Shown: in pieces, positions 1 to 5,446 of the stretch | Layout: each line of letters begins with the position of its first letter | Position numbering within the stretch: the first letter of the stretch is position 1 | From: Bacillota bacterium | GTDB taxonomy: Bacteria > Bacillota > Dethiobacteria > DTU022 | Direction of reading: 5' to 3' | DNA length: 6,791 nucleotides | Assembly: GCA_012510625.1 (NCBI GenBank) | Contig: JAAZHP010000230.1 | Span: 1-6,791 of the forward strand | Program-made: the position numbers and the translations under genes | Notes under the pieces: model-generated | What the model saw: only the letters and a program-made list of their open reading frames with translations | Told to the model about the DNA's origin: nothing | The model's database searches: none

Positions 1-30
1 GACGGCGGCTTTGACTCTCGGTTAAGGTTC

Positions 31-60
31 GGGAAGGGCATGCACCGCCCCTACAGGATG
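31..60. repeat. Imperfect GC-rich dyad, possible remnant of a dispersed palindromic repeat
   Basis: The self-complementary core GCATGC (about 38-43) is flanked by GGG on the left (31-33) and the CCC run on the right (from 48), giving an imperfect inverted repeat with mismatches between core and outer arms. Read on the minus strand the segment runs CTGTAGGGGCGGTGCATGCC. The leader GTAGGGGC followed by a palindrome resembles short intergenic repeats common in many bacterial genomes; that resemblance is from memory, not from a search. Only one copy is in the window, so repeat status is an inference. The rest of bases 1-75 shows no supported gene. Confidence 0.25.
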
Positions 61-75
61 AAAAAACCTGCGCTT

Positions 76-954
76 TCAACCTCTAAAGAGCGGCCTGGTC
101 AGGCAAGTCGGGCCGCCGCCGCCTTTTATGGAGATCTCCTCTCCGGGGTAGGTGTGAACCTCGACCCCTTCTTTCTCCAGCGCCTCCTGGGTCCGCGGAT
201 TGCCCTCAACCATAATGCATTTGCGGGGCGCAAAAGCCAGGATGTTGCAGCCATGTCTCACATACTCTTCCGGCGGCACTTCAATCAGCTTGATCCCTCT
301 TTCGAGCAGGTAATTGCGAAACGGCACGATCATCAAGGGGGAATAGACCACTGCCAGGTCCACATCTATAGGGCTTATAATACACATCAGGTGCAGGCAC
401 TCCTCGGGACCGTTAGCGTGCGGCATCGGCACCTCCATGATCTGGTCCACAAATCCCTTGGTCAGCTCCCGGAGCTGGCGCACCCCCTCGCGGTTGGTGC
501 GGTAGCTCAAGCCCACAGCCAGCGTCCTTTCATCGAACCAGAGCAGGTCACCGCCTTCCATCGTTCCCGGCGCAGTAATGGAACCTAAAATAGGAATCCC
601 CTGCTCCTTGCAATACTCGCCGATCGCTTCCGCTTCGCTCCGGCGCTGCTCCTTGCCCATATTTAAGAGAACGGCTCCTTCCTTGGTGATCACCACCGGA
701 TCGCGCGGATAGAGGGAATCGGGGGTAACTTTTTCGTTTGCAGGCAGTTCATAAACTTGCGGGATATGCTCTTTCAACAAGCCGACAAAATGCTCGTATT
801 CCTCTTCCGCCTTTTTATAGTCAGGGCGGGCCGGATAGTAGAGCTTGCGCCACCAGGAGTCGATATGATCCTGGCTCAACCAGGCGTTCCGGACATGTTT
901 AACCAGCACACTCTCAATCCTCGTGACCTCCGATTGACCGTTAAGCTTCAACAA
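76..954 (-). CDS. Amidinotransferase / dimethylarginine dimethylaminohydrolase (DDAH)-family protein
   Basis: This 292-residue soluble protein belongs to the pentein-fold guanidine-modifying superfamily (arginine deiminase, DDAH, amidinotransferases). These enzymes attack a guanidino carbon through a cysteine and form a covalent amidino intermediate. Visible landmarks are YPRDP (residues 82-86), EGGD (133-136, acidic catalytic residue), His188 in LHLM, a GCN motif (235-237), and the nucleophile Cys284 in GGGPTCLTRPL near the C-terminus. All triad positions (Glu, His, Cys) are present, so an active enzyme is likely. The residue two after the His is Met190, where arginine deiminases have Asp; together with the short length this favours DDAH-like over deiminase activity. 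The exact substrate (arginine, methylarginine, citrulline or other) cannot be told. The start is TTG at 952-954, supported by a GGGGAG ribosome site. It is divergent from the germination operon, with no coding partner in view. Fold and family are confident; substrate is not. Confidence 0.87.
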   Translation of the reverse strand: MLKLNGQSEVTRIESVLVKHVRNAWLSQDHIDSWWRKLYYPARPDYKKAEEEYEHFVGLLKEHIPQVYELPANEKVTPDSLYPRDPVVITKEGAVLLNMGKEQRRSEAEAIGEYCKEQGIPILGSITAPGTMEGGDLLWFDERTLAVGLSYRTNREGVRQLRELTKGFVDQIMEVPMPHANGPEECLHLMCIISPIDVDLAVVYSPLMIVPFRNYLLERGIKLIEVPPEEYVRHGCNILAFAPRKCIMVEGNPRTQEALEKEGVEVHTYPGEEISIKGGGGPTCLTRPLFRG

Positions 955-1186
955 CTATTCTCCCCCATTCTTTTTGATATTTTACCATCTCCAAGGCCGG
1001 GGCGGGAAAAGCTGCCTGCCTTGTCCAAAAGTACGTCCAACAGAACCGGCGTCTGCCCATTTAGCTCCCTTATAATTTTAACATTTTTTATTTTATTTTT
1101 ATAGTCTATTCGACATTTTTTATCCTGGCCCCGTTCCGGCGCGTTTACATATTTTCCAGACAGAGATAGAGAATAAAAGCGAAAGG
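955..1186. promoter_or_regulatory. Divergent intergenic region with AT-rich core
   Basis: This 232-bp spacer separates the divergent DDAH-family gene and the germination operon, so promoters for both should lie here. Bases of about 1065-1125 are strikingly AT-rich against a GC-rich surround and include TATAAT at 1071-1076 and several T runs. Receptor operons of this family are transcribed in the forespore by sigma-G in studied spore formers. The nearest partial match to a sigma-G -10 (CATWHTA) is CATATTT at 1148-1154, without a convincing -35. No riboswitch or operator dyad was recognised. Confidence 0.35.
960..966 (-). promoter_or_regulatory. Ribosome binding site of the DDAH-family gene
   Basis: On the minus strand GGGGGAG ends five to six bases before the TTG at 952-954. 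This good Shine-Dalgarno match is what selects the rare TTG start; a second TTG codon follows directly at 949-951 but is spaced less typically. Confidence 0.55.
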
Positions 1187-2806
1187 GTGACATCTCTGTT
1201 CGAGCGGCTGAAAAACTTGTTTGGGAAAAACAGAAGAGCCCTGCCGCGGGGCGCCGATGAGGATATCAGCGTCCTGCAGGATAAGGCGGCCAAAGAAAAG
1301 CTGGGCAAAAGTCTTGAAGCCAACCTGCAGAAAATTAAAGAGAGGGGCGGCTTCAGCTACGACATCAGCCTGCGGCGCTTCACCGCCGGCGATCTGCCCG
1401 GCGCCCTGGTCTATTTGGATGGACTCATCGACAGGAGATCAGCCGAGGAGATCATCCGCACCCTGATCATAGAATCGGAGAAGCTGAAGATTACACTGAA
1501 AAAGGGCCGGGGATTGGAAATTGCCCGGGAGAAGCTCCTCACAACCGATGAGACCAGCCAGGTAGACAACATCGCCGATCTCTTCACCGGAATCTCCCGC
1601 GGTGGAGCCGCCCTCTTCCTCGACGGCAGCCCGGGCGCGCTGATCTGTGATACACGCAACCCCGTAATCAGGCCGGTGAGCGAACCGGATAACGAGACCA
1701 CCCTGCGCGGGGCGCGCGACGGCTTTATCGAAAACCTGCGGGTCAACACCTCCCTGATCCGGCAACGCCTCCCCATCCCCCAGCTCTGGATTGAAACCAT
1801 AACCCTGGGCCGCCTCAGCCGCACCGAGGTGGCCCTGCTCTATATCAAGGGGCTGGCCCGGGATAAACTGGTCCGCGAAGTGCGCTCCAGGTTGCAGCAG
1901 ATCGATCTCGACGCCGTTCTAGGAACCGGTTACATTGAACATTATATTGAAGATAACCCTTATACGCTTTTCCCACAAGCTTACCGCACCGAAAGACCGG
2001 ATAAGGTTACCGCCTCCCTGCTGGAAGGGCGGGTGGCGATCATGGCCAACGGGACACCTTTTGCCCTGATCGTGCCCACCGAGCTGCCCATGTTCATGCA
2101 GGCGCCTGATGAATATTTTGAGCCCCTGCCCTTCGGCATCTTCATCCGCCTGCTGCGCTACGCCGCCCTGATCATCTCCCTGGTCCTGCCGGGGATCTAC
2201 GTCGGCGTGGTTACCTTTCATCCCGAGCTGCTGCCGACGTCACTTTTTTTGCGTATTATCAGCTCCCGCGAAGGGGTCCCCTTTCCGGTTCTCGCCGAGA
2301 TGCTGATCCTGGAGCTGATCTTCGAGATGCTGCGCGAAGCCGGGCTCCGGCTTCCGCCGGCTATCGGCCCGGCCATCAGCATTGTGGGCGCTCTGATCCT
2401 GGGCGATGCCGCCATTCGCGCCGGCCTGGTCTCGCCGGGAGTAGTAATTGTTGTGGCTCTAACCGCCATCGCCGGCTTCACCACGCCTGCTTTTAGCCTG
2501 AGCGTAGCCTTCAGGCTGATCCGCTTCGCCTTTACCATCTTCGGAGCCACTTTCGGGCTTTTCGGCCTGCAATTTGCCCTGCTGCTAACCCTGGTTCACC
2601 TCTGCAGCCTGCGTACTTTTGGCGTGCCCTATCTCAGCCCGCTGGCTCCTTTAATCCTGTCCGACCTAAAAGACTCGTTTATTGCTTTCTGGTGGTGGGG
2701 GATGCGAACCCGTCCCAAGCTGATTGGCGGGCGTGAGCCGCTGCGCCAGCCCTCGGGGCAGAAGCCGGCGCCCGGACAGGATCCCGAAGAGGAGAAAAAT
2801 AATTAG
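1187..2806 (+). CDS. gerAA: Spore germination receptor A subunit (GerAA/GerKA family)
   Basis: This 539-residue protein is the A subunit of a GerA-type nutrient germinant receptor in the inner spore membrane. It forms a complex with the B and C subunits, and its assembly is proposed to act as the ion-release channel that starts germination. The soluble N-terminal domain (about 1-315) carries the family signatures: residues 166-195 (EPDNETTLRGARDGF then the NLRVNTSLIRQRL block), DNPYTLFPQ (256-264), ERPDKV (269-274), and LLEGRVAIMANGTPFAL (278-294). The membrane half has hydrophobic segments at roughly 320-343, 368-383, 394-410, 417-436 and 446-472, then a hydrophilic charged tail after about 505. 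Length is normal. The start is GTG; no other ATG, GTG or TTG lies in frame between 1100 and it, but its ribosome site is poor (GAAAGG abuts the codon). The 2-bp gap to the B gene indicates co-transcription. The family is certain; which paralogue (GerA, GerB or GerK type) and which germinant are not determined. Confidence 0.96.
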   Translation: MTSLFERLKNLFGKNRRALPRGADEDISVLQDKAAKEKLGKSLEANLQKIKERGGFSYDISLRRFTAGDLPGALVYLDGLIDRRSAEEIIRTLIIESEKLKITLKKGRGLEIAREKLLTTDETSQVDNIADLFTGISRGGAALFLDGSPGALICDTRNPVIRPVSEPDNETTLRGARDGFIENLRVNTSLIRQRLPIPQLWIETITLGRLSRTEVALLYIKGLARDKLVREVRSRLQQIDLDAVLGTGYIEHYIEDNPYTLFPQAYRTERPDKVTASLLEGRVAIMANGTPFALIVPTELPMFMQAPDEYFEPLPFGIFIRLLRYAALIISLVLPGIYVGVVTFHPELLPTSLFLRIISSREGVPFPVLAEMLILELIFEMLREAGLRLPPAIGPAISIVGALILGDAAIRAGLVSPGVVIVVALTAIAGFTTPAFSLSVAFRLIRFAFTIFGATFGLFGLQFALLLTLVHLCSLRTFGVPYLSPLAPLILSDLKDSFIAFWWWGMRTRPKLIGGREPLRQPSGQKPAPGQDPEEEKNN

Positions 2807-2808
2807 AT

Positions 2809-3915
2809 ATGGAAAAAATAGCCAATCGCCAGCTTTATTTCATACTCTTTATGATCCGCTGCAATATAGCCGTGGCCTTCCTGCCGGTACTAACCACCGC
2901 CGACGCCCTCCAGGATGCCTGGATCTCCAGCATGGTCCAGTTTTTCCCGGCGGCTCTGCTGTTGCTCTTCTTCGGCAGTCTCGGCACCCGCTTCCCCGAT
3001 TTAACCGTAACCCAGTACAGCGAAATGCTGGTCGGACGCTGGACAGGCAAGGCGCTGAGCATGGTTATCCTGTGGATCTTTCTGCACATGGCCGCAATTG
3101 AAGCGCGCACCTACGCCAATATGCTGATAACTGTCTTACTGCCGGATACCCCCCTTGTCTTTTTAATTGGAACCATGGTCATCGCCTCAGCCGCGGCGGC
3201 CTATGCCGGAATTGAGGTCATCGGGCGGGCCGCCGACCTGCTTTTTCCCATTTATCTTCTGATGATCATCGGCAGCCTGCTCATACCGCTCCCCCAGTTG
3301 CAAACAATGCTGGTCAATCTCGAGCCTGTCTGCGCTCGGGGCGCCGGCCCGATTCTTCGAGGAGCCATAACGCCGGCCCTGTTCACGGTGCAGTACCTGG
3401 TCCTGACAATACTGGCTCCTTCAACCAACGAACCCAAGCGGGCCCTGCGAACCGCGGTGTGGGCCCTGGCCGGAGGCAGCGCCATCTTGATCCCCATTGC
3501 TATCGTAACGGTAGCCATTCTCGGGCCGGTTCGGGGCGCACAAACCGTCTTCCCAATATTCGGCATGGTCCGGGTAATCACCCTCAGCGAATTCATCGAT
3601 AGAATTGAAGCGCTGGCGGTCTTCGCCTGGGGACTGGGCCTCTTTGTCGAGGTGGCAATCTACCTTTACTGCGGCGCCAAAGGCCTTTCACAGGTAATGG
3701 GCCTGGGTAATTACCGCCCCCTGATCCTGCCCATGGCAGTAATCTGGACTGCCTTTGGAATCCAAGTCTCAAAAAATGTTTTTCAGCTGCTCGAGTTTTT
3801 CAAGCCCCTGTTTTTCGCTCCTTATGCCCTGATTATCATAATCGTGCCATTTACCATCCTCTGGATCGCTTATTTTTTGCGGCGGCTTTCAAGGGGGCGA
3901 TCCGGTGCGCCTTAA
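2809..3915 (+). CDS. gerAB: Spore germination receptor B subunit, transporter-like permease (GerAB family)
   Basis: This 368-residue integral membrane protein is the B subunit of the receptor, a distant relative of APC-superfamily amino-acid transporters. In studied homologues it forms the germinant-binding pocket. About ten hydrophobic segments can be seen (roughly 10-28, 40-60, 83-110, 116-134, 143-160, 186-205, 214-238, 266-288, 304-322 and 333-357), matching family topology. Typical family stretches are YAGIEVIGRAADLLFPIYL (132-150), ending helix 4 and entering helix 5, and IDRIEALAVFAWGLGLFVE (263-281). Length is normal and the frame is intact. ATG follows the A-gene stop by two bases, with an AGAGGAG sequence at 2788-2794 inside the end of the A gene as a somewhat distant ribosome site. 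The 3' end overlaps the C gene by 11 bp. The ligand cannot be read from sequence; in other species it is an amino acid, sugar or nucleoside. Confidence 0.96.
   Translation: MEKIANRQLYFILFMIRCNIAVAFLPVLTTADALQDAWISSMVQFFPAALLLLFFGSLGTRFPDLTVTQYSEMLVGRWTGKALSMVILWIFLHMAAIEARTYANMLITVLLPDTPLVFLIGTMVIASAAAAYAGIEVIGRAADLLFPIYLLMIIGSLLIPLPQLQTMLVNLEPVCARGAGPILRGAITPALFTVQYLVLTILAPSTNEPKRALRTAVWALAGGSAILIPIAIVTVAILGPVRGAQTVFPIFGMVRVITLSEFIDRIEALAVFAWGLGLFVEVAIYLYCGAKGLSQVMGLGNYRPLILPMAVIWTAFGIQVSKNVFQLLEFFKPLFFAPYALIIIIVPFTILWIAYFLRRLSRGRSGAP
3891..3897 (+). promoter_or_regulatory. Ribosome binding site of the gerAC-like gene, inside gerAB
   Basis: AAGGGGG lies seven bases before the GTG at 3905 and within the last codons of the B gene. 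It decides the GTG start, which also places the signal peptide at the usual length, and means the C gene starts 11 bp before the B gene ends. Confidence 0.6.
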
Positions 3916-5119
3916 GCGGCTGGCGCTGACGCTGCTGCTTATTGCCCTCATGACCGGAAGCTGCTGCACCGGCTGCTGGAACCGGCGCGAACCGGAGCTT
4001 TTGGGCATAGTCCTGGCGGTGGGTTTCGATTATGACCAGGAGCGCGGCCTCTACCAGGTTTTCGCCCAGTTGGCCAACCCCATCGCCCTGGGCGGAGCCG
4101 GCGGAGACGGCGGAGGAGGAGGCGGCGCCGGCGGTAAAAAACCCTTTTGGACAGTGGATGCAAAGGGACGGACCCCCTTCGAAGCCATTCGCAACCTCAT
4201 CGAGGTTTCCAGCCGCGAGCTTTTCTGGGCCCACTGCCGGGTAGTTCTCTTCTCGGAAAACCTGGCCCGGCGGGGACTCAAAGATATCTTCGATCTCTTT
4301 GAGCGGGAGCGGCAGTTCCGCCTTATCGTCAAACCGGTGGTAATTGACGGCGATCTCCGCCAAATAATGGAGGCTGATTTTCCACTAGAAGAGACCGGAG
4401 GGCGGGGCATGGACCGCTTTATCGTGACCACCCGCTTTGAAAGGGGCATCTTTCCGGAGCGAAATCTAAACGAGCTCTTGGTCGTCCTCTCTCAACCGGG
4501 CCAGGAGATGCTCGCCGGAAGGCTGGAGGTTCTCGAAAGCGAAAAGAAAAGCGGTGAGAAAGGCGGCGAAGCCGGCATTGCACCGCCGGCCCGCATCGGC
4601 GGCAGCGCCCTCTTCCGGGGCGATCGCATGGTCGGATGGGCCAATGCCAGGCAGACACAGGGCTGGGCTTTTGCCACCGGCCGCGCTTTCCGCTCCAACT
4701 TTGTTATTGAGTCGCCCGCTACGGGAAGCAATGTCAACATTGAAGTGCACAGCCACAAGGCCAAAATGAGCCTAAGCGGCGATGATAAAAACTGGAAAAT
4801 CAAAATGGAGGTTAAACTTTACGGCCGCGTCACGGAATTCGACGGCCATGAAATATTGAGCGACGAGAGCGAACTGACCCGCTCCCTGGAGAGGCGGGCC
4901 GCAACGACGGCGCGCAACCGCATTGAGGATATCCTCAGCCGCGCCCAGGAACTGAAGTCTGACATCTTCGGCTTCGGCAACCTGATCTACCGTAAAAATC
5001 CGCGCCTGTGGGAAAAAATCGGACCCCGGTGGGACGAAGAGATCTTCCCCCGCCTAAAGATTGACCTTAAAGTTAACTTCGTCATTCTCCGTGCCGGATT
5101 GATTAAAGATCCTTTATAG
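3905..5119 (+). CDS. gerAC: Spore germination receptor C subunit, lipoprotein (GerAC family)
   Basis: This 404-residue lipoprotein is the C subunit of the receptor. It is predicted to be exported from the inner spore membrane, lipid-anchored, and held against the outer face of the A and B subunits. The signal peptide has RLKR (2-5), a hydrophobic core (6-16), and Cys24 in GCWNRRE, the family's usual mature start; the residue three before it is Cys21 rather than Leu. The N-terminal domain contains FDYDQERGLYQVFAQLANP (41-59), a glycine-rich tract (63-77) and PFEAIRNLIEVSSRELFWAH (91-110). The middle has GSALFRGDRMVGW (233-245). The C-terminal domain ends in the family's KSDIFGFG (351-358), a W at 369 and W at 376, and a final beta strand before RAG (396-398). 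Length is typical. It overlaps the B gene, and its stop is embedded in the ribosome site of the next gene, so translation is probably coupled. The family call is secure. Confidence 0.95.
   Translation: MRLKRLALTLLLIALMTGSCCTGCWNRREPELLGIVLAVGFDYDQERGLYQVFAQLANPIALGGAGGDGGGGGGAGGKKPFWTVDAKGRTPFEAIRNLIEVSSRELFWAHCRVVLFSENLARRGLKDIFDLFERERQFRLIVKPVVIDGDLRQIMEADFPLEETGGRGMDRFIVTTRFERGIFPERNLNELLVVLSQPGQEMLAGRLEVLESEKKSGEKGGEAGIAPPARIGGSALFRGDRMVGWANARQTQGWAFATGRAFRSNFVIESPATGSNVNIEVHSHKAKMSLSGDDKNWKIKMEVKLYGRVTEFDGHEILSDESELTRSLERRAATTARNRIEDILSRAQELKSDIFGFGNLIYRKNPRLWEKIGPRWDEEIFPRLKIDLKVNFVILRAGLIKDPL
4091..4135 (+). repeat. Low-complexity GGC/GGA tract coding a glycine-rich loop in gerAC
   Basis: Residues 63-77 of the C subunit are almost only Gly with two Ala and one Asp, encoded by near-repetitive GGC, GGA and GCC codons. 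The tract sits between the ANP of an N-terminal strand and the FWTVDAKG strand, so it probably forms a flexible surface loop. Such repetitive coding DNA is prone to slippage, so its length may vary between strains. Confidence 0.6.
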
Positions 5120-5123
5120 GAGG
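5118..5123 (+). promoter_or_regulatory. Strong ribosome binding site overlapping the gerAC stop codon
   Basis: A perfect AGGAGG begins inside the TAG stop of the C gene and lies eight bases before the ATG at 5132. It is the strongest ribosome site of the operon and the main support for calling the 74-codon frame a real gene. Confidence 0.8.
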
Positions 5124-5131
5124 CTTCCGCT

Positions 5132-5356
5132 ATGGTAATCTGGGTTGGACTGATAATGATATTAATCGCACTGCTCCAGGTTCCCGCACTGGTCAACGGG
5201 AAGAGATGGCCGGAACTGGCCGGGTTTGCGGTAATCTGGATCATCGCCACGCTCTACGCCCTCCTGATCTCCACCGGCGTCCCCATCTCCACCCCTACTG
5301 AGCTGCTGCTCTCATTCTACAACTGGTTCTACCCCCTCATCGGTATCAACTTTTAG
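5132..5356 (+). CDS. Small two-helix membrane protein, probable germinant-receptor D subunit
   Basis: This 74-residue hydrophobic protein has helices at about 2-20 and 30-48, joined by a short polar turn (NGKRWPE, 22-28). A third, aromatic-rich and less hydrophobic segment (57-72) follows a GVPISTPTELL stretch (49-59). It lies 12 bp after the C gene behind a perfect AGGAGG and just before the operon terminator, so it is almost certainly translated and co-transcribed with the receptor genes. Some gerA operons of spore formers carry a small fourth gene for a two-helix 'D' protein that modulates germination through the cognate receptor. Size, topology and position all match that class. Assignment rests on these features and not on an alignment. 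It could instead be an unrelated small membrane protein. Real gene: confident; D-subunit role: moderately so. Confidence 0.8.
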   Translation: MVIWVGLIMILIALLQVPALVNGKRWPELAGFAVIWIIATLYALLISTGVPISTPTELLLSFYNWFYPLIGINF

Positions 5357-5369
5357 CATTCCATCAAAC

Positions 5370-5407
5370 GAGAAAAGCCGGCTTTAAAACTACCGGCTTC
5401 TCTTGTT
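5370..5407. terminator. Rho-independent hairpin between convergent genes, probably bidirectional
   Basis: GAGAAAAGCCGG (5370-5381) pairs with CCGGCTTCTC (5393-5402), leaving a two-base bulge and an 11-base loop. On the plus strand it lies 14 bp after the small membrane-protein stop and is followed by a modest U-rich run (TCTTGTT). On the minus strand the same stem is followed by TTTTCTCGTTT, so it can also end transcription of the TPR gene arriving from the right. The U tracts are interrupted, so efficiency is uncertain. Confidence 0.7.
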
Positions 5408-5446
5408 ATCAGTGTTTAAGTTCGTAAGAGTCGTACGGCTTCGCCA

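Noticed and set aside
53..70. CAGG...CCTG pair with an A6/T6 run as a terminator for the DDAH-family gene
   Set aside because: The stem is only four base pairs and the T run lies in its loop rather than after it.
40..588. 182-codon plus-strand frame
   Set aside because: It is antisense to the well-supported DDAH-family gene, whose catalytic motifs run through the same bases.
1071..1076. TATAAT as a vegetative -10 for the germination operon
   Set aside because: There is no TTGACA-like hexamer at proper spacing, and a perfect hexamer is expected by chance in an AT-rich stretch.
1148..1154. CATATTT as a sigma-G -10 element
   Set aside because: It has one mismatch to CATWHTA, and no acceptable -35 lies 17-18 bases upstream, so it was not called as a promoter.
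948..1193. 81-codon minus-strand frame covering most of the divergent spacer
   Set aside because: It has no ribosome site before its ATG, overlaps both flanking genes and shows no family features; it probably exists only because the AT-rich spacer lacks stops in that frame.
4051..4449. Long minus-strand frames with proline-rich runs opposite gerAC
   Set aside because: The proline run is just the complement of the glycine tract, and GerAC motifs lie on both sides in the sense frame.
5420..5446. CGTACG-centred dyad just after the TPR gene stop
   Set aside because: It is short and imperfect, with no T tract; the hairpin at 5370-5407 explains termination better.
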